Assembly (NCBI GenBank): GCA_019694955.1
Contig: JAIBAX010000006.1
Location: forward strand, 60,867 to 124,866
Direction of reading: 5' to 3'
Length of the DNA: 64,000 nt
Origin: Chitinophagales bacterium
GTDB lineage: Bacteria; Bacteroidota; Bacteroidia; Chitinophagales; JADIYW01
Made by a program: the position numbers and the translations under genes
Notes under the pieces: generated by a model
Databases searched by the model: none
Told to the model about the DNA's origin: nothing
The model's input: only the letters and a program-made list of their open reading frames with translations
Shown: one piece after another, positions 62,010-64,000 of the stretch
Numbering within the stretch: the first letter of the stretch is position 1
Layout of the letters: each line of letters starts with the position of its first letter

Positions 62010-62017
62010 CAAAAATA
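62010..62017 (-). promoter_or_regulatory. -7 box (TATTTTTG) of mutS2
   Basis: Exact TAnnTTTG on the minus strand ending nine bases before the mutS2 ATG, leaving almost no leader. Confidence 0.6.
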
Positions 62018-62048
62018 ACAGAATACGGTCAAATTCAAGAAAAATGTG

Positions 62049-63902
62049 CTACTGTACCAAAAATTTCAAGGCGACACTTTTTCCGGAGACCATGCGAAGC
62101 TGTAATATATAAACGCCCTTCGAGAGATGATCCATATTGATTTGCCGAAATCTTTCACCGGGACTCATTTCGTTGCGGTATATTAGGTTGCCTATTATGT
62201 CGTAAACGTAGATTTCTGCTTTTTCTTCAAGTGCCTCTTTCAGTTCTATTTGAAAACCACCTTTATTTGGATTAGGAAAAAGTTTTAGGGCATCTGTTTT
62301 AAAGTGTTCATTTGTAGCGGTTATAGGTTTGGGCGTATATAAGATGTTGAATGTATCGGCAGGCTTAATAAAAGTATCTGCAGCAACGAAGAATGTATCT
62401 ATGCCATAGATAGTATCGAAGGTGTATATCCACACGTTGTTCATGAAAACAGAGTCAATAACCGTATACGAAGTGTCATTTACAAGGATGGTGTCAGCAG
62501 GTTTGATGGATGTATCGGCAGGAAGGATGTATATCCCTTCTTCGCAAGCCCAATCATCTCCATCTGTATCCGCATCTTTAGTATATGATTCTTTATAGTA
62601 GAAGGAATTTAAGACATAAGTATGTTTATTTTGTAAGGTTTCTCCGGATAAAACTTCCCGAACGAACTTTGTTCCTAAGGAAGGCGGAAAAATAAAATTG
62701 GTATCCTTGTCAAAAAAGGGTAAGAGCCCTACACCATGCCCAGTGCACTGATAAGTATACAAATGTACAGGAGGACCGTTTTCGTTTCCATCATAATTGC
62801 TTTTAGCATAATCATAAATACCTCTTCCTCCGTATAATTTGAAGTACTTAGGGTCGTTGTTATTGTTGTATTTAGTAATTCTCCCTATTGGTCCAAAGTC
62901 ATAAAAAACTAGAGTGTCAAGACTTCCATGAGACAGTAGAATGGGTATATATTCATCATCTCCGTCATAATCCATCCAATTGGTTTTATAAATAGCACCT
63001 GCAGATGCCATCACGCCGGCAACTTTTATTTTGTTTTTATACGCTTGATATTGACCAAATTCATCAACATCACCGAATCCAAATTGGTCTTTTATTTTGA
63101 AATTTGTTTCCGGGTTTCTCATGTTGGCCATATCATTGCGCCCAAAAGCAGTAGTTATCGCAATGATGCCGCCTGTACTCATACCTACATAGAATATTTT
63201 GTTAGGATCTATATTGAGATTTAGGGAGTCGATATTTTCTTCATTTTGAGCAAGAATAAATCGGTGTAATGCCCTTAAATCCTGAACATTTCTATAAGTA
63301 GCCTCTACAAAGGAGAAGTCATTGCCTTGAGTAGTAAAGGGAAATCCTGCTATACATTTATCGTACAGTGTATCTCCAGGAGGTATTAGGTTAGAACTGC
63401 CGACATCCCACCCGGTGCGGTACGCCATACTAAATACGACAAACCCACGCTCTGCAAAGTAATTGGCTAAATACAATTGAGCTTCTGTTCTTCTGTTTTC
63501 AAAAGAATATGGGTCGTATCCGCCACCATGTAGCAGGATGATACAGGCTCTGTTTTTACATGTATCAAAATTATTCCTAGGCTTATATAAATCGACTAAC
63601 AATCGATAATCTGTGGCTGAAAGGGTATCAAATGCACCAACTCTGTTGAAAAAACAGTATGGAAGTGTAAGTAAACTTCCCCAAAATTGGTGACTTTTAA
63701 ATTTGGCATATGGAATATTAGGCGTAGCTTCTACTTTGCCTAAAAAAATCGGGCAATCGTATCTCTCCGGAAAATCACAACCTCCAACAAAAGGACCGAT
63801 ATAGCAGTTATAGGGAAACTTAGTGCTATCTACTTCAGTTCCAAAGCTGGAAAATTGCAATAAAAGAGAAAATAAAATAGTTGTAAAAAATTTCATTTTC
63901 AT
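62049..63902 (-). CDS. Secreted alpha/beta-hydrolase (esterase) with T9SS type A sorting domain
   Basis: A 617-residue protein with a signal peptide (MKMKFFTTILFSLLLQFSSFG). The carboxylesterase-like hydrolase domain has the oxyanion motif LLHGGGYD (His125-Gly128), nucleophile Ser242 in YVGMSTGG, a likely acid in SHGSLDTLVFYD and His in TGHGVGL. A linker with repeated SIKPADTILVND/FIKPADTF units leads to a clear T9SS type A domain (ALKLFPNPNKGGFQIEL ... YDIIGNLIYR ... KGVYILQL) at the C-terminus. It probably acts on an ester outside the cell. The start is ATG 63902; the frame upstream runs through TTG in a -7 box. Confidence 0.88.
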   Translation of the reverse strand: MKMKFFTTILFSLLLQFSSFGTEVDSTKFPYNCYIGPFVGGCDFPERYDCPIFLGKVEATPNIPYAKFKSHQFWGSLLTLPYCFFNRVGAFDTLSATDYRLLVDLYKPRNNFDTCKNRACIILLHGGGYDPYSFENRRTEAQLYLANYFAERGFVVFSMAYRTGWDVGSSNLIPPGDTLYDKCIAGFPFTTQGNDFSFVEATYRNVQDLRALHRFILAQNEENIDSLNLNIDPNKIFYVGMSTGGIIAITTAFGRNDMANMRNPETNFKIKDQFGFGDVDEFGQYQAYKNKIKVAGVMASAGAIYKTNWMDYDGDDEYIPILLSHGSLDTLVFYDFGPIGRITKYNNNNDPKYFKLYGGRGIYDYAKSNYDGNENGPPVHLYTYQCTGHGVGLLPFFDKDTNFIFPPSLGTKFVREVLSGETLQNKHTYVLNSFYYKESYTKDADTDGDDWACEEGIYILPADTSIKPADTILVNDTSYTVIDSVFMNNVWIYTFDTIYGIDTFFVAADTFIKPADTFNILYTPKPITATNEHFKTDALKLFPNPNKGGFQIELKEALEEKAEIYVYDIIGNLIYRNEMSPGERFRQINMDHLSKGVYILQLRMVSGKSVALKFLVQ

Positions 63903-63920
63903 ACTAAAAGGACTTAATTG

Positions 63921-63928
63921 CAAATTTA
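63921..63928 (-). promoter_or_regulatory. -7 box (TAAATTTG) of the esterase gene
   Basis: Exact TAnnTTTG on the minus strand, 18 nt before the ATG at 63902. The rest of the window after this is AT-rich and featureless. Confidence 0.6.
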
Positions 63929-64000
63929 AGTCAAAAAAATCGATATTTTACCTATTAATTTTTAGTGATTTATAAAATTAATACATATATAATATTTAAT

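Noticed and set aside
62010..62012. TTG start for MutS2
   Set aside because: It lies inside the -7 box TATTTTTG; the ATG at 62000 fits the family N-terminus.

Overview
The window is ordinary chromosomal DNA from a member of the Bacteroidota, probably the Chitinophagales/Saprospirales side. The evidence is: AT-rich spacers; promoters with the Bacteroidota -7 box TAnnTTTG; proteins carrying type IX secretion (T9SS) C-terminal sorting domains; MutS2 with an Smr domain; the DUF3822-rsmD-coaD cluster; an HU-CCDC81/SPOR membrane protein; and DUF1573 and YARHG proteins. I see no prophage, insertion sequence, CRISPR array or rRNA. One tRNA (tRNA-His) is present. Species cannot be named from sequence alone.

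Layout: 1-7 kb holds the 3' part of gyrA (cut at its catalytic Arg-Tyr), a TPR protein, a YARHG protein, and a two-gene minus-strand unit (PIG-L deacetylase, APC permease). 7.4-12.1 kb is a tightly overlapping operon in which a GltD-like FAD/NAD(P) iron-sulfur protein precedes the alpha and beta subunits of a 2-oxoacid (probably 2-oxoglutarate):ferredoxin oxidoreductase. 12-19.4 kb has a YihY membrane protein, an SDR epimerase, APS reductase, a LemA/TPM pair, a CNNM/CBS transporter, queA and a YcxB-like protein. 19.5-26.4 kb is a compact minus-strand envelope operon (TPR repeat protein, beta-barrel, HU/SPOR protein, LolD ATPase) followed by tRNA-His and a terminator. 26.6-30.5 kb carries a threonylcarbamoyl-AMP synthase-like gene, sucC, DUF3822, rsmD and coaD. 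30.9-42.7 kb has an orphan protein with a duplicated tail, a YD-repeat-like protein, acyl-CoA dehydrogenase, a MarR regulator with a Cys4 tail, acs, a fabH-FAD oxidoreductase-SRPBCC operon, msrB, a DUF6929-like protein and a double-PDZ protein. 42.8-45.5 kb is the most unusual locus. From 45.5 kb to the end lie mltG, a lipoprotein, a coiled-coil membrane pair reminiscent of PspA, a D-aminoacylase-type amidohydrolase, a fused peptide ABC ATPase, DUF1573, a 1743-residue T9SS subtilase, mutS2 and a T9SS esterase.

The most interesting signal is at 42.8-45.5 kb. A 495-residue, apparently all-helical protein of unknown function is flanked on both sides by short minus-strand transcription units with their own promoter-like boxes and intrinsic terminators. 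On one side is a gene for a 40-residue peptide with a hydrophobic N-terminus. On the other side are two tandem copies (435 bp apart) of a unit predicted to make a roughly 60-nt RNA, identical over about 73 nt while its flanks have drifted. These units and the 495-residue gene share a recurring GTGACA/TTTGTGAC motif at or beside their -7 boxes. This looks like a self-contained regulatory locus, but its function is inference.

Two wider patterns recur. First, several genes have a -7 box ending 3-9 nt before the ATG, which suggests leaderless or nearly leaderless mRNAs and also creates false TTG starts. Second, seven of the eight convergent intergenic gaps contain repeats (7-nt-period repeats, near-perfect palindromes, a dispersed element, or a duplicated gene tail), as if repeats are tolerated or used only where two genes end.
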